Part shown: positions 16,834 to 25,438 of the stretch, one piece after another
How the letters are laid out: the number at the start of each line of letters is the position of its first letter
Numbering within the stretch: position 1 is the stretch's first letter
NCBI GenBank assembly: GCA_041916675.1
Contig: JAYRZB010000002.1
Span: 62,001-126,000 of the forward strand
Origin: JAYRZB01 sp041916675
GTDB lineage: Bacteria; Pseudomonadota; Alphaproteobacteria; Rhizobiales; Devosiaceae
Reading direction: 5' to 3'
DNA length: 64,000 nucleotides
Notes under the pieces: generated by a model
What the model saw: only the letters and a program-made list of their open reading frames with translations
Databases searched by the model: none
Told to the model about the DNA's origin: nothing
Made by a program: the position numbers and the translations under genes

Positions 16834-17571
16834 CTAGCCGTCGCGCCCATAGACCATGAGTTGTTTGCCATTGGCCTTGAGCCAGTCGCGGCCACGCTCC
16901 ATATCGGGCAGGGTCTGCTTGACCTTTTTCCAGAACCGGCTCGAATGGTTCATTTCGCAAAGATGCGCCACCTCATGGGCCGCCACGTAGTCAAGCACGA
17001 ATGGCGGGGCCAGGATCAGTCGCCAGGAGAAATTGAGCCGCCCCGTGCTTGAGCACGATCCCCAGCGGGTTGATTGATCACGCAGGCTGATCGACTTGGC
17101 GATCACTCCGAGCCGCCCGGCATGATAGGGCACCCGTTCGGCAAGGTCGGCCCTGGCTTCTGCCTTCAGCCAATCGGTCAGGCGGCGGGCCAGATGTGCC
17201 TCCTCACCCGGCACCCATAGCGTCCGGCCATCGGGGCCTTCGCTGGTCGTGACATGACCGCGCACCGTTCCGGTTGCGGCAATCACATGCGGCACCCCCC
17301 GCACCGGCACGGTCGCGCCTGGCGCAAAGCCCACCACGGCGGGCGCGCGCTTCAGCCGCGCCGAAAGCCAGCCTGTGTGGCGGTTCAGAAACGCTTCGGC
17401 CTCACCCCATCGTCCATGCTCAGGCACAGTCAAGACCGGTCCCCCGTTGTGGGGAATGGACAGGCGATAACTGCGGGCCCGGGCGCTGACGCGCACCCGG
17501 ACCGGCACGGTCCGACCATCGACTTTGGCTTCCGTGACCTCGGGCCAGAGCTGTTTTCGGGCAAGAATCAT
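16834..17571 (-). CDS. YgjP/DUF45-family M48-like metallopeptidase
   Basis: 245 residues. The zinc signature A-A-H-E-V-A-H-L lies near residue 205, with the family-typical upstream block R-W-G-S-C-S-S-T-G-R-L-N-F-S-W-R-L and a downstream N-H-S-x-x-F-W. This family (E. coli YgjP) is a minimal cytosolic protease-like protein of unclear substrate, often annotated as SprT-like or M48. I use the ATG at 17571 preceded by GAGAAAC; a longer in-frame extension would run into the neighbouring terminator and gene. It is transcribed in the same direction as the DUF2852 gene but separated from it by a strong terminator. Confidence 0.85.
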   Translation of the reverse strand: MILARKQLWPEVTEAKVDGRTVPVRVRVSARARSYRLSIPHNGGPVLTVPEHGRWGEAEAFLNRHTGWLSARLKRAPAVVGFAPGATVPVRGVPHVIAATGTVRGHVTTSEGPDGRTLWVPGEEAHLARRLTDWLKAEARADLAERVPYHAGRLGVIAKSISLRDQSTRWGSCSSTGRLNFSWRLILAPPFVLDYVAAHEVAHLCEMNHSSRFWKKVKQTLPDMERGRDWLKANGKQLMVYGRDG

Positions 17572-17610
17572 GAGTTTCTCATAGCCCGATTCTTCGCTTT
17601 GCACCTGCCA

Positions 17611-17639
17611 AACAAAATGGCGCCCTTGCTGGGCGCCAT
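17611..17639 (-). terminator. Rho-independent terminator of the DUF2852 gene
   Basis: ATGGCGCCC (17617-17625) and GGGCGCCAT (17631-17639) are perfect arms; read on the minus strand the hairpin is followed by a TTTTG run. It lies just downstream of the DUF2852 stop. Confidence 0.8.
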
Positions 17640-17662
17640 CGGTTTGTTGAATTCGGCGTAGT

Positions 17663-18103
17663 TCAGGCGCCGTAGTTCTGTCCGTTCTGGTCGTTGAACC
17701 CCTGGCGGGCCGCATTGCGGTCGGCCATGAAGCGGTCGAATTCCTCGCGGTCGCGGGCCATGCGCAGGTTGCGCATGTGCTCGTGGAAGGCCTCGATTTC
17801 TTCGTCCAGCCGGCGGCGTTCCTCTTCGAGGCGGCGCAGCTGTTCGGCGCGGTATTCGTCGAATGCGACGTTGCCGCTGCCCGAAAACCCCTGGCGGCCA
17901 AAACCGGATGGGCCGCAGTTGCGGGCCCAGGTCCTCTGCTTGTTCATCCAGCGCCCAGCCCGGTCGGCCGATCCGCCGAATTTCTCGCCCCACAGGATAT
18001 AGCCCAGTACGGCGAGGCCCAATGGCCAGAAGACGATGAAGCCAAGCACCATCAGGGCAATGGTGATTGGCGACCATTCAGGTTTGATGATTGCGGTATG
18101 CAT
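17663..18103 (-). CDS. DUF2852 family membrane protein
   Basis: 146 residues. A membrane segment near residues 12-38 (A-L-M-V-L-G-F-I-V-F-W-P-L-G-L) is followed by a W-G-E-K-F loop and a Gly/Phe-rich stretch, then a charged helix from about 80 to 125 rich in Glu/Arg (R-R-L-E-E-E-R-R-R-L-D-E-E-I), predicted to be coiled coil. This arrangement is typical of DUF2852 proteins, which are nearly confined to alphaproteobacteria and have no assigned function. The helix probably lies in the cytoplasm and may mediate oligomerisation. Divergent from regB. Confidence 0.8.
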   Translation of the reverse strand: MHTAIIKPEWSPITIALMVLGFIVFWPLGLAVLGYILWGEKFGGSADRAGRWMNKQRTWARNCGPSGFGRQGFSGSGNVAFDEYRAEQLRRLEEERRRLDEEIEAFHEHMRNLRMARDREEFDRFMADRNAARQGFNDQNGQNYGA

Positions 18104-18251
18104 GTGTCACTCTCTTTCCCAGTCACGAATAGATGCCGATGTGGCCCTCAACCCCGCGCTATCAAGCGTGTGCCCTGCGGTTTTTTGGTCTTGAAAAGGC
18201 GGAAAAGAACACCCATGCAGGCGCTGCCTGCCATTGCGGATCGGAAAGATC

Positions 18252-19589
18252 ATGCCCAAGACGCTCAGCCTTGCCGCCGATGCCAAACCCTTCAGCGCCG
18301 CCATCGGGCGACCGATGCGGCTTGAAACCCTGGTCAAGCTGCGCTGGCTGGCAGTGGCCGGGCAGGCTCTGGGCGTGGGTTTTACCGCCTTCGGTCTCGG
18401 CTACCCGCTTCCCCTGCTAGAATGCCTCGGGTTGATAGGCCTTTCAGTCCTGCTCAATATCTGGCTGGTACTCCGCTATGGCTCCTCCCACCGCGTGGCC
18501 CCCGAAGTGGCGCTGCTCCAGCTGGCCTATGACTGTCTGCAGCTGGGTGGCCTGCTGGCCCTGACCGGGGGGTTGCAGAACCCGTTTTCGCTGTTGCTCC
18601 TCGCGCCGGTTTCTGTCTCCGCCACAACCCTGTCACAGGGTGCCACCCTGGCGCTCGCCCTGTTGGCAACCGTTATTGCCTCAGTGCTTGCCGTCGTACA
18701 CCTGCCTCTGCCCTGGGACCCGGAAAGCCGCATCGTCTTTGATCGTGTCTATATCATCGGCATCTGGGTCTCCCTGCTATGCGGCGTCGTTTTTGTCGCC
18801 GCCTACACCAACCGCGTCGCCCGCGAGGCCCGCCAGCTGGCTGATGCGCTGGCCGCCACTGAACTGGCGCTATCCCGCCACGAACAGCTCAGCGCCCTTG
18901 ATGGCCTTGCCGCCGCCGCCGCCCATGAGCTCGGCACGCCGCTCTCGACCATTGCGCTCGCCGCCAAGGAGATGCGCGCCGATATTCCGCCCGGGCCGCT
19001 GGCCGAGGATGTCGATCTGATCATTTCCCAATCGGCCCGCTGCCGCACCATCCTGGCCAAGTTGCGCAATCTGGGGGCAGGCGACGATCCTTTCGCCGCG
19101 GTCCCGCTCGGGGAACTGCTGGCTGAGGTGGCCAGCCCGCATGAGAGCCTGGGCAAGGCTATCCTGTTCGAGAACCGTGGCGCCCGCGGCAGTGAGCCAG
19201 TGTTTCCGCGCAATGTCGGGCTGCTCTATGGCCTTGGCAACCTGATCGAGAATGCCACCCATTTCGCCACCGAAAAGGTGGTGGTCGAAGCCATCTGGGA
19301 TGATCGCGATATCACCGTGGTCATCACCGACGATGGTCCGGGCTTCCCGCTCGAAGTTGTGGCCCGGCTCGGAGAACCCTATCTCACCACCCGTGCGCGC
19401 AATCTCGACCCCGCCACATCAGGCATGCCCGGTGGCCTCGGGCTCGGCATTTTTATCGCCAAGACCCTGCTTGAGCGTACGGGCGCGCGGCTGGCATTCC
19501 AGAACCAGAGTACTCAGGGTCACGCCCAGGTGCGCGTCGTCTGGCCGCGCCAGGTGATCGAGACTGTCCGCCCTGACGTAGGGCTTTGA
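18252..19589 (+). CDS. regB: RegB/PrrB/ActS redox-sensing histidine kinase
   Basis: 445 residues. Membrane sensor that reads the ubiquinone pool and oxygen state and phosphorylates RegA. Six hydrophobic segments occupy residues 30-190; the quinone-binding motif G-G-L-Q-N-P-F lies between the third and fourth. The H-box A-A-A-H-E-L-G-T-P-L-S carries the phospho-His, and Cys in S-A-R-C-R-T-I-L corresponds to the redox-active cysteine of RegB. The catalytic domain has N-L-I-E-N-A, D-D-G-P-G-F and G-L-G-L-G-I-F. The ATG at 18252 follows GGAAAG; an upstream in-frame TTG at 18234 is less likely. regA follows after 31 bp. Confidence 0.94.
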   Translation: MPKTLSLAADAKPFSAAIGRPMRLETLVKLRWLAVAGQALGVGFTAFGLGYPLPLLECLGLIGLSVLLNIWLVLRYGSSHRVAPEVALLQLAYDCLQLGGLLALTGGLQNPFSLLLLAPVSVSATTLSQGATLALALLATVIASVLAVVHLPLPWDPESRIVFDRVYIIGIWVSLLCGVVFVAAYTNRVAREARQLADALAATELALSRHEQLSALDGLAAAAAHELGTPLSTIALAAKEMRADIPPGPLAEDVDLIISQSARCRTILAKLRNLGAGDDPFAAVPLGELLAEVASPHESLGKAILFENRGARGSEPVFPRNVGLLYGLGNLIENATHFATEKVVVEAIWDDRDITVVITDDGPGFPLEVVARLGEPYLTTRARNLDPATSGMPGGLGLGIFIAKTLLERTGARLAFQNQSTQGHAQVRVVWPRQVIETVRPDVGL

Positions 19590-19620
19590 GAACTTTGCCA
19601 AAAGCCTCTATGATGGTTTC

Positions 19621-20172
19621 ATGACCGACATTGAATCCTTGCTGCAAGCCGACCGAACCCTCCTGCTCGTCGATGACGACAAGGCATTTCTCACTCGCCT
19701 CGAACGCGCCATGGCGCGTCGCGGCTTTGAGGTGACAATCGCCGACACCGTGGCCGGGGGTCTCGCTGCGGTTGATGCGGCCCCGCCCGCCTATGCGGTG
19801 GTCGATCTGAGGCTGGAAGACGGCAATGGGCTTGATGTGGTGTCGGCCCTGCACCTGCGCCGCCCAGGTGCGCGCGCTGTTGTGCTCACCGGCTATGGCA
19901 ATATCGCCACTGCCGTTACAGCGGTCAAACTCGGTGCCGTGGATTATCTGTCCAAGCCCGCCGATGCTGACGATGTCATCAACGCCCTGCTTGCCACCGG
20001 CGAAACCAAGCCAGAACCGCCGGAAAACCCCATGTCGGCCGACCGGGTACGCTGGGAGCATATCCAGCGCGTCTATGAGCTCTGCGACCGTAACGTCTCC
20101 GAAACCGCCCGGCGCCTGAACATGCACCGCCGCACCTTGCAGCGGATCCTTGCCAAACGGGCTCCCAAATAA
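19621..20172 (+). CDS. regA: RegA/PrrA/ActR response regulator
   Basis: 183 residues, the compact size of RegA. The receiver domain shows L-L-V-D-D-D near residue 18, phospho-acceptor Asp in V-V-D-L-R-L-E-D-G-N-G, T in V-L-T-G-Y-G-N-I and Lys in L-S-K-P-A-D. After a proline-rich linker comes a Fis-like helix-turn-helix (N-V-S-E-T-A-R-R-L-N-M-H-R-R-T-L-Q-R-I-L) almost identical to that of known RegA proteins. It globally controls respiration, carbon and nitrogen genes according to redox state. Same operon as regB. Confidence 0.95.
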   Translation: MTDIESLLQADRTLLLVDDDKAFLTRLERAMARRGFEVTIADTVAGGLAAVDAAPPAYAVVDLRLEDGNGLDVVSALHLRRPGARAVVLTGYGNIATAVTAVKLGAVDYLSKPADADDVINALLATGETKPEPPENPMSADRVRWEHIQRVYELCDRNVSETARRLNMHRRTLQRILAKRAPK

Positions 20173-20196
20173 ATTGACCTTGTAAGGACCAGACCG

Positions 20197-21849
20197 ATGA
20201 CCGTGACGCTGCAATTTCATGGTGCGGCAGGCACCGTCACCGGCTCGTGCTACCGCATCGTCCACCCCAAGGGGCAGTTTCTGATCGATTGCGGCCTGTT
20301 TCAGGGCAACAAGAGCGTCCGCGACCTGAACCTCAAGCCCTTCCCCTTCGATCCGCGCAAGATCGATTTTGTGCTTTTAACGCATGCCCACATCGATCAT
20401 GCCGGGCTGCTGCCCAAGCTTTATAAAGAGCATTTCGCCGGCCCCATGCACATGACCGAGCCAACCTCGGGGCTGCTCGAATACCTTTTGCCCGACAGCG
20501 CCGGTATTCAGGAGAGCGAGGCCGAGCGTGAAACCAAGAAACGCGGGCGGCGCGGCGATGCCCCTGCCGAGCCGCTCTACTCCATGCAGGATGCCACCGA
20601 GGCACTCAAGCATCGCGTCGGAGTCAGATACCAGGAATGGATCAGCCCCGGACCGGGGGTGCGAGCCCGCTACTGGAACGCCGGACATATCCTTGGGTCA
20701 GCCTCGATCGAGATCGAAATCGAAAATGGCGAGGGCCAGAACATCCGCCTGCTGTTTTCCGGCGATATCGGCCCTGATGAGAAGGTCTTCTACAAGGAGC
20801 CCGACGCTCCGGCGGGCTTTGACTACATCATTTCCGAATCCACCTATGGCGGCCGCGAGCGCGACGATTACACCCTGATCGAGCGCCGCGAGGCGCTGCG
20901 CGTGGTCATCAACGAGGCGCTGGCCCGAGGCGGCAATCTGGTCATTCCCGCCTTTGCCGTCGAACGCAGCCAGGAACTGCTTCACGACATCGGTCTCCTG
21001 ATCAAACAGGGCGAAATCAACCCTTCGCTGGTCTTCCTCGATAGCCCGCTCGCCAGCAAGGTCACCGCCGTCTACCAGAAATATGCGGCGATGTTCGATG
21101 ATGTCGAGCTGTCGGCCAATGAGCTCTTCAACGACAATCGCTTCCGCATCATCGAGGCGGTTGAGGATAGCAAGGCCATCAATTCCGTACGCGGCGGGGC
21201 CATCATCATGTCGGCCTCCGGCATGGCCGATGCCGGGCGGATCAAGCATCACCTGCGCAACAACCTGGTGAGGGCCAATGCCACGGTGTTGTTCGTCGGC
21301 TATCAGGCCCCCGGCACGCTGGGGCAGATCATACAGTCCGGCGCCAGGGAAGTGCGTATCCATGGCACGCTGGTGCCGGTGCGGGCCCAGGTCCGCAGCC
21401 TGGGCAATTATTCTGCCCATGCCGATCATTCTGAACTGATGGCCTGGGTCAAGGAACGCCTGCCCGCCCATGGCGCCATCTTTCTCACCCATGGCGAGGA
21501 CGAAGAGCGCAAGGCGCTGCGCGAATCCATCATCGGGCTCGGCATTGGCGGTGATCAGGTGATCTCGCCCCAGCTTGACGATGCCTTTGAACTCCGCGCC
21601 ACCGGCGTGGCCGGGGTCACCCACACTCCCGCACCTCGCATCGAGCCGTCCCAGATCGCCAGCGATTGGCACAATGCCTATGCCGAATTCATCATCGATC
21701 TCAGCCAGACCCTGCAAGGGTCAGACAATGCGCGGCGCATGGCCATCATGGCCGCCCTGAAACAGCACCTGTCGGAGGAGAAGGCTGCCCCGCCCGCCCC
21801 GCCGCGGTCGACAGGCGGCGCTATCCATGCCGAACCCTCCGGCGAATAG
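20197..21849 (+). CDS. Beta-CASP metallo-beta-lactamase-fold ribonuclease-like protein
   Basis: 550 residues. The metallo-beta-lactamase motifs H-A-H-I-D-H-A-G, G-D-I-G (Asp ligand) and the Arg/His beta-CASP motif S-A-S-G-M-A-D-A-G-R-I-K-H-H, followed by S-A-H-A-D-H-S-E-L and L-T-H-G-E, place it in the CPSF73/Ysh1-like (COG1236) group of RNA-processing nucleases. It is not RNase J, whose motif spacing and C-terminal domain differ. The biological substrate of the bacterial members is largely unknown. It starts 24 bp after regA with AAGGACC before the ATG, so it may be cotranscribed with regBA. Convergent with the MFS gene, six bases between stops. Confidence 0.88.
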   Translation: MTVTLQFHGAAGTVTGSCYRIVHPKGQFLIDCGLFQGNKSVRDLNLKPFPFDPRKIDFVLLTHAHIDHAGLLPKLYKEHFAGPMHMTEPTSGLLEYLLPDSAGIQESEAERETKKRGRRGDAPAEPLYSMQDATEALKHRVGVRYQEWISPGPGVRARYWNAGHILGSASIEIEIENGEGQNIRLLFSGDIGPDEKVFYKEPDAPAGFDYIISESTYGGRERDDYTLIERREALRVVINEALARGGNLVIPAFAVERSQELLHDIGLLIKQGEINPSLVFLDSPLASKVTAVYQKYAAMFDDVELSANELFNDNRFRIIEAVEDSKAINSVRGGAIIMSASGMADAGRIKHHLRNNLVRANATVLFVGYQAPGTLGQIIQSGAREVRIHGTLVPVRAQVRSLGNYSAHADHSELMAWVKERLPAHGAIFLTHGEDEERKALRESIIGLGIGGDQVISPQLDDAFELRATGVAGVTHTPAPRIEPSQIASDWHNAYAEFIIDLSQTLQGSDNARRMAIMAALKQHLSEEKAAPPAPPRSTGGAIHAEPSGE

Positions 21850-21855
21850 TCTCTC

Positions 21856-23019
21856 CTATTGTGCGGTCTGTGGTTTTTCCGCAGATCGCCCGGCCAGCGC
21901 TGGCACTGAGAACAGCGCCAGGACAATCAGGGGCAGCACCACCAGGTAGGCGTTGCGGATGCCAAGGTGCTCGGCCACAAAGCCCAGCAAAGGTGGCCCG
22001 AGGAAGAAGACCACGAAGGTCACCTGGCCCAGCGCAGCCACATTGACTGCCGAGGGCCGGTCGGTGCGCTGGGCCGTGGCGGAGACGGCCAGCGGGTAGA
22101 CGGCGCTGCACCCCAGCCCCATCAGCGCAAAACCCACCAGAGCCAGGCTCGGGATTGGCGCGACCCCGACCAGCAGCACCCCCAGTGCGCTCAGGGTCAG
22201 AAGCGTTGCCGCAACCGCTCGCGGGCCGAACCGGTCCACCACCGGATCGATGAACAGCCGCGTCATGGCCATGAAGAAGGCAAAAAGGGTCAGCCCCAGC
22301 CCGCCGATGAACGGTTCGACGGTAAACACGTCGCGCATATAGATCGCCGACCAGTCAATGCCCGACCCCTCGACCAGAAACGCGGCGATCCCCAGCATGC
22401 AGAACGGCAGCAGACCCAGGGTCGGAAAAGCGATGAGCGGGGCGGGATCGGCATGCGCATCGGCGCGCTCTGGCGCATTCGAAATGCCCGCGATCACGAA
22501 CGCTGCAACGACCAATGTGACGGCCACAGCAACCCCGAGGTGGACCTGCATGGAGATACCGGCCTGCCGCACACCGGCGCCAATCAGGGCGGTCACAAAA
22601 AAGCCAAGGCTCCAGAAACCATGCGACCGGTTCATGATCGAGCGCCCAAGCTGGGCCTCGAGCCGGTCGGTTTCGACATTGAGATTGATCTCGAGCGCTC
22701 CGGCCAGCAGCCCGGCCATAAACAGCGCCGCAAATACGGCCGGTGCGGTTGGCATGAACGGAACCAAAGCATAGCACAGCGCCGTCCCCATAATGGTGAC
22801 ATAGGCTGTCTTTCGGGCTCCTAGCCTCGCGACGAAAGGGCTGGCAAAAGTCAGCGAGATCAGCGATCCGATCGACATCCCGATCAGGGTCAGCCCGAGC
22901 TCGGATTCGGTGACCCCAATCATGCGCTGCAGGTCGGGCATGCGGCTCAACATTGCCCCGAGCGTGAAGGCGAACATGAAAAAGCAGAGGAATATCCGCT
23001 GATGCGGCAAGAGGGTCAT
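21856..23019 (-). CDS. MFS transporter (paralogue 1)
   Basis: 387 residues with about 12 hydrophobic segments. The first half contains L-T-L-I-G-M-S-I-G-S-L-I-S-L-T-F-A-S and L-E-I-N-L-N-V-E-T-D-R-L-E, the second W-S-A-I-Y-M-R-D-V-F. These strings recur in the same order in the gene at 23502-24677, so the two are paralogues flanking mmcB. The substrate is not evident; similar proteins are annotated as sugar or drug MFS (YbjJ-like). It starts 28 bp after the mmcB stop and is the last gene of the minus-strand run. Confidence 0.85.
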   Translation of the reverse strand: MTLLPHQRIFLCFFMFAFTLGAMLSRMPDLQRMIGVTESELGLTLIGMSIGSLISLTFASPFVARLGARKTAYVTIMGTALCYALVPFMPTAPAVFAALFMAGLLAGALEINLNVETDRLEAQLGRSIMNRSHGFWSLGFFVTALIGAGVRQAGISMQVHLGVAVAVTLVVAAFVIAGISNAPERADAHADPAPLIAFPTLGLLPFCMLGIAAFLVEGSGIDWSAIYMRDVFTVEPFIGGLGLTLFAFFMAMTRLFIDPVVDRFGPRAVAATLLTLSALGVLLVGVAPIPSLALVGFALMGLGCSAVYPLAVSATAQRTDRPSAVNVAALGQVTFVVFFLGPPLLGFVAEHLGIRNAYLVVLPLIVLALFSVPALAGRSAEKPQTAQ

Positions 23020-23047
23020 TTAAGGCTCCAAGGGGAATGGATCGGGA

Positions 23048-23509
23048 TCAGAGTTCGCCCGGATCCATGAGCACATGTACACGGTCTGCGCCCAGACGCG
23101 CCAGCTTCAGCATCATCGCCTTGCGTCGGGCCGGTGCCATCGGCGTGTCGGGCGATTGGCGGATGATTTCGGCGCCATGGCTGTCGGCCACGATCAGGCC
23201 TTCGCTCTGCGGAAAGATGTCCGGGCTGAGTTCAGGCGGCTTGGCGAAAAAGAAGCGATCGCAGAAGTCCTTGTACTGAGGCCATTTGCTGTCGACCTGA
23301 AAGTCGATGAGGCTCGATTTGATTTCAACGATCCAGATTTCGCCCTTTGGTCCGATCCCGAGCACGTCGGCGCGCCGCGCGTTGTTCAAAGTCACCTCGG
23401 CAAAACAGGCCACATCATAGTTGGCGCGCAACAGGCGCATCACCCCGCGCTGCACGCGCAGCGCGGTGGGCGATTGCCGACCGTCAACGATCATGGGTCC
23501 GTCAGTCAT
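23048..23509 (-). CDS. mmcB: MmcB family DNA repair protein
   Basis: 153 residues. MmcB, described in Caulobacter as an SOS-linked putative endonuclease, is an alphaproteobacterial family with a PD-(D/E)XK-like core. Here R-R-A-D-V-L-G-I and W-I-V-E-I-K-S-S (the D...ExK arrangement) are seen near residues 45-65, followed by D-F-x-x-D-x-K-W-x-x-Y-x-D-x-C-D, which is characteristic. The ATG at 23509 overlaps the stop of the upstream MFS gene by eight bases, showing translational coupling; an in-frame extension upstream is not used. I see no obvious LexA box nearby. Confidence 0.88.
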   Translation of the reverse strand: MTDGPMIVDGRQSPTALRVQRGVMRLLRANYDVACFAEVTLNNARRADVLGIGPKGEIWIVEIKSSLIDFQVDSKWPQYKDFCDRFFFAKPPELSPDIFPQSEGLIVADSHGAEIIRQSPDTPMAPARRKAMMLKLARLGADRVHVLMDPGEL

Positions 23510-24677
23510 TGCCAATGTCGTGGGGCAGCGGCTTGCGTCCCAGCGCTCCGGCGAGGGCAAAGCTGACGATCACCAGCGGCAGGGCCAGCCCGAATGACCA
23601 GCGCACGCCAAAATGCTCGGCCACAAAGCCCAGAAGCGGTGGCCCGAGCAGGAAGGCCACGAACGAGGTTTGCGCCAGTGCAGCCACATTGATCACGGCA
23701 GCCCGATCATTGCGTTGCGCGGCCGCCGACATCGCCAGCGGAAACATCGCGCTGGTGCCAATTCCGATCACCGCAAAGCCGGCCAGCGCCATCGGCGCAG
23801 ATGTGGCAAAGAACACCAGCAGCCCCCCAATTCCCTGCACGCTGAGCAGGACGCGCGCGACAATCGTGGGGCTGAAGCGCTCAACGAACGCATCGGCGAA
23901 GAACCGGGCAATGGCCTGCAACAGCGGTCCTGCCGCAACGGCCAGCCCGGCGATGAACGGGGTCGCGGCGAACACATCGCGCATATAGATCGCTGACCAG
24001 TCGGCCCCGCCGCCCTCGAGCAGCATGGCCGAAAGCGTTACCAGCACCAGGATCATGATGGCAAAGGTGGGGCGGGCAAAGCGCGGTGCCGGTTCGGTGC
24101 TGGTGCTGGCCCGGTGCGCGGCCGGTTCGAACTTGCCCAGCAGCAGGGCTGTGCCCAGCGCTGCGATCGGCACCATAAAGGCCAGGTGCGCCTGCGGCGA
24201 AATCCCGGCCTGACTGATCAAGCCTCCGGTGATGCCCGAGGCAAAGAAGCCAAAACTCCAGAAGGCGTGAGCCCGGTTCATGATGCGATAGCCAAGCTGA
24301 TGTTCGACCCGGTCCGCCTCGAGATTGATGATGATTTCAATCGCGCCAATCGTAATACCCACCGGCAGGAACAGAATGAACAGTGCCAGGGGATTGAGCG
24401 CCAGTACGGCGATCGCAAACAGCACGGACAGGGCCGGAATCAACGCCAGGATGGCGCGGCGATAGCCGATCTTTTCAAGAATTGCCGACGCAAAGGTCAG
24501 CGAAATCAGCGTTCCCACCGACATCCCGATCAGGGCCAGCCCGAGCGTACCTTCTTCGATCTGCAGGGCGGTCTGGATGTCACCGAGCCGCGGATAGATG
24601 CCGCCCAGGCAGAACGAATAGATAAAGAAGGCCCCAAAGACGCGGAAATGGGGCGGCAGGTTCAAGCCGAATCGCAT
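23502..24677 (-). CDS. MFS transporter (paralogue 2)
   Basis: 391 residues with about 12 membrane segments. It matches the MFS protein at 21856-23019 throughout: L-A-L-I-G-M-S-V-G-T-L-I-S-L-T-F-A-S, I-N-L-E-A-D-R-V-E-H-Q-L, I-M-N-R-A-H-A-F-W-S-F-G-F-F, G-A-D-W-S-A-I-Y-M-R-D-V-F and L-L-G-P-P-L-L-G-F-V-A-E-H. Substrate unknown. It is translationally coupled to mmcB through an eight-base overlap. A duplication that placed a copy on each side of mmcB is the simplest explanation of the layout. Confidence 0.85.
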   Translation of the reverse strand: MRFGLNLPPHFRVFGAFFIYSFCLGGIYPRLGDIQTALQIEEGTLGLALIGMSVGTLISLTFASAILEKIGYRRAILALIPALSVLFAIAVLALNPLALFILFLPVGITIGAIEIIINLEADRVEHQLGYRIMNRAHAFWSFGFFASGITGGLISQAGISPQAHLAFMVPIAALGTALLLGKFEPAAHRASTSTEPAPRFARPTFAIMILVLVTLSAMLLEGGGADWSAIYMRDVFAATPFIAGLAVAAGPLLQAIARFFADAFVERFSPTIVARVLLSVQGIGGLLVFFATSAPMALAGFAVIGIGTSAMFPLAMSAAAQRNDRAAVINVAALAQTSFVAFLLGPPLLGFVAEHFGVRWSFGLALPLVIVSFALAGALGRKPLPHDIGND

Positions 24678-24702
24678 GGAATTGCCCGGGATTGAGAGGA
24701 AA

Positions 24703-24718
24703 CTGACGATACCGTCAG
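24703..24718 (-). terminator. Small hairpin between receiver-like gene and MFS gene
   Basis: CTGACG (24703-24708) and CGTCAG (24713-24718) pair perfectly around ATAC; on the minus strand TTTCC follows. It may be a weak terminator for the upstream gene or part of the MFS leader. Confidence 0.35.
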
Positions 24719-24746
24719 CACTCGGGCGAGCACAAGATGCCCCGGT

Positions 24747-25298
24747 TCAGGCTGCGGCGTAGTGATCGTCGCGCAACACCGATACGCCATGCAGGGCGCT
24801 GCGAATGATTTCAATCCGCCGATAGGCGCCCGACTGTTTTTGCTCGAAGGGACGAATTGACCCTTCGATGCGGCTCCGGCGGTCTGGGCCGAAATAGCCG
24901 GGAGTCTCGAAAAACACCTTTGGTTGCCCGATCTGGCGCGACAACCGCTCTTCCACCCGGGCCTGGATGAAGGGCAGGGTGATCACATCATCGAACCCCA
25001 TGTCGATACATTGCCGGATCACATCAAGCGATGGGCTTTCCGAAAAGTAGATCAAGGGGGCAAAGCGCAGTTTGCGGGCCTGACAGAAGCGTACGGCCTC
25101 GGCGTGCGCCCGCAAAGTGCCGACATGTTGGACCGCGGCAAACAGGAAAAAGCACAGCGGTGTCGCCATCGCCTGCTGGTCGGCCGCAACCATGCCGGCA
25201 TAGGGCAGCACAGCCTCAAAGCCGAGGCCCCGCGCCATATCCATCAGCGCGGCGCCGGGCCCATCCGGTGGACCCACCACAAAAGCGCTCGCCTTCAT
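24747..25298 (-). CDS. Degenerate receiver-like (pseudo-receiver) protein
   Basis: 183 residues. The first 125 follow a CheY-like beta-alpha pattern, with hydrophobic strands S-A-F-V-V-G, L-C-F-F-L-F, F-A-P-L-I-Y-F and D-V-I-T-L-P-F. The paired acidic residues after strand 1, the phospho-acceptor Asp at the end of strand 3 and the Lys of the K-P-F motif (here L-P-F) are all missing, so it should not be phosphorylated. The tail carries the motif F-G-P-D-R-R-S-R, which I associate with small rhizobial receiver-like proteins, and a basic region. It may act as a protein-interaction module; the partner is unknown. Flanked by terminators on both sides, so it is probably a single-gene unit. Confidence 0.6.
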   Translation of the reverse strand: MKASAFVVGPPDGPGAALMDMARGLGFEAVLPYAGMVAADQQAMATPLCFFLFAAVQHVGTLRAHAEAVRFCQARKLRFAPLIYFSESPSLDVIRQCIDMGFDDVITLPFIQARVEERLSRQIGQPKVFFETPGYFGPDRRSRIEGSIRPFEQKQSGAYRRIEIIRSALHGVSVLRDDHYAAA

Positions 25299-25388
25299 TG
25301 ATCCCGTCCCTGTCGCCCGCGCAATCCCGCGATAAAACTAGGGTTTTGCGCTGAAGATGAGGTTAACCGGACCTTGCCATGACACATG

Positions 25389-25415
25389 AAAAAGCCGCCC
25401 GCGCAGCGGACGGCT
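25389..25415 (-). terminator. Rho-independent terminator of the rlpA-like gene
   Basis: AGCCGCCCGC (25393-25402) pairs with GCGGACGGCT (25406-25415) with one mismatch, and on the minus strand is followed by a run of T (A residues at 25389-25393). It lies about 25 bp after the stop of the rlpA-like gene. Confidence 0.75.
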
Positions 25416-25438
25416 TCTGAGACGCGCGGACTGAAGGA

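Noticed and set aside
20197..21849. RNase J
   Set aside because: The beta-CASP motif layout and C terminus fit the CPSF-like COG1236 group rather than RNase J.
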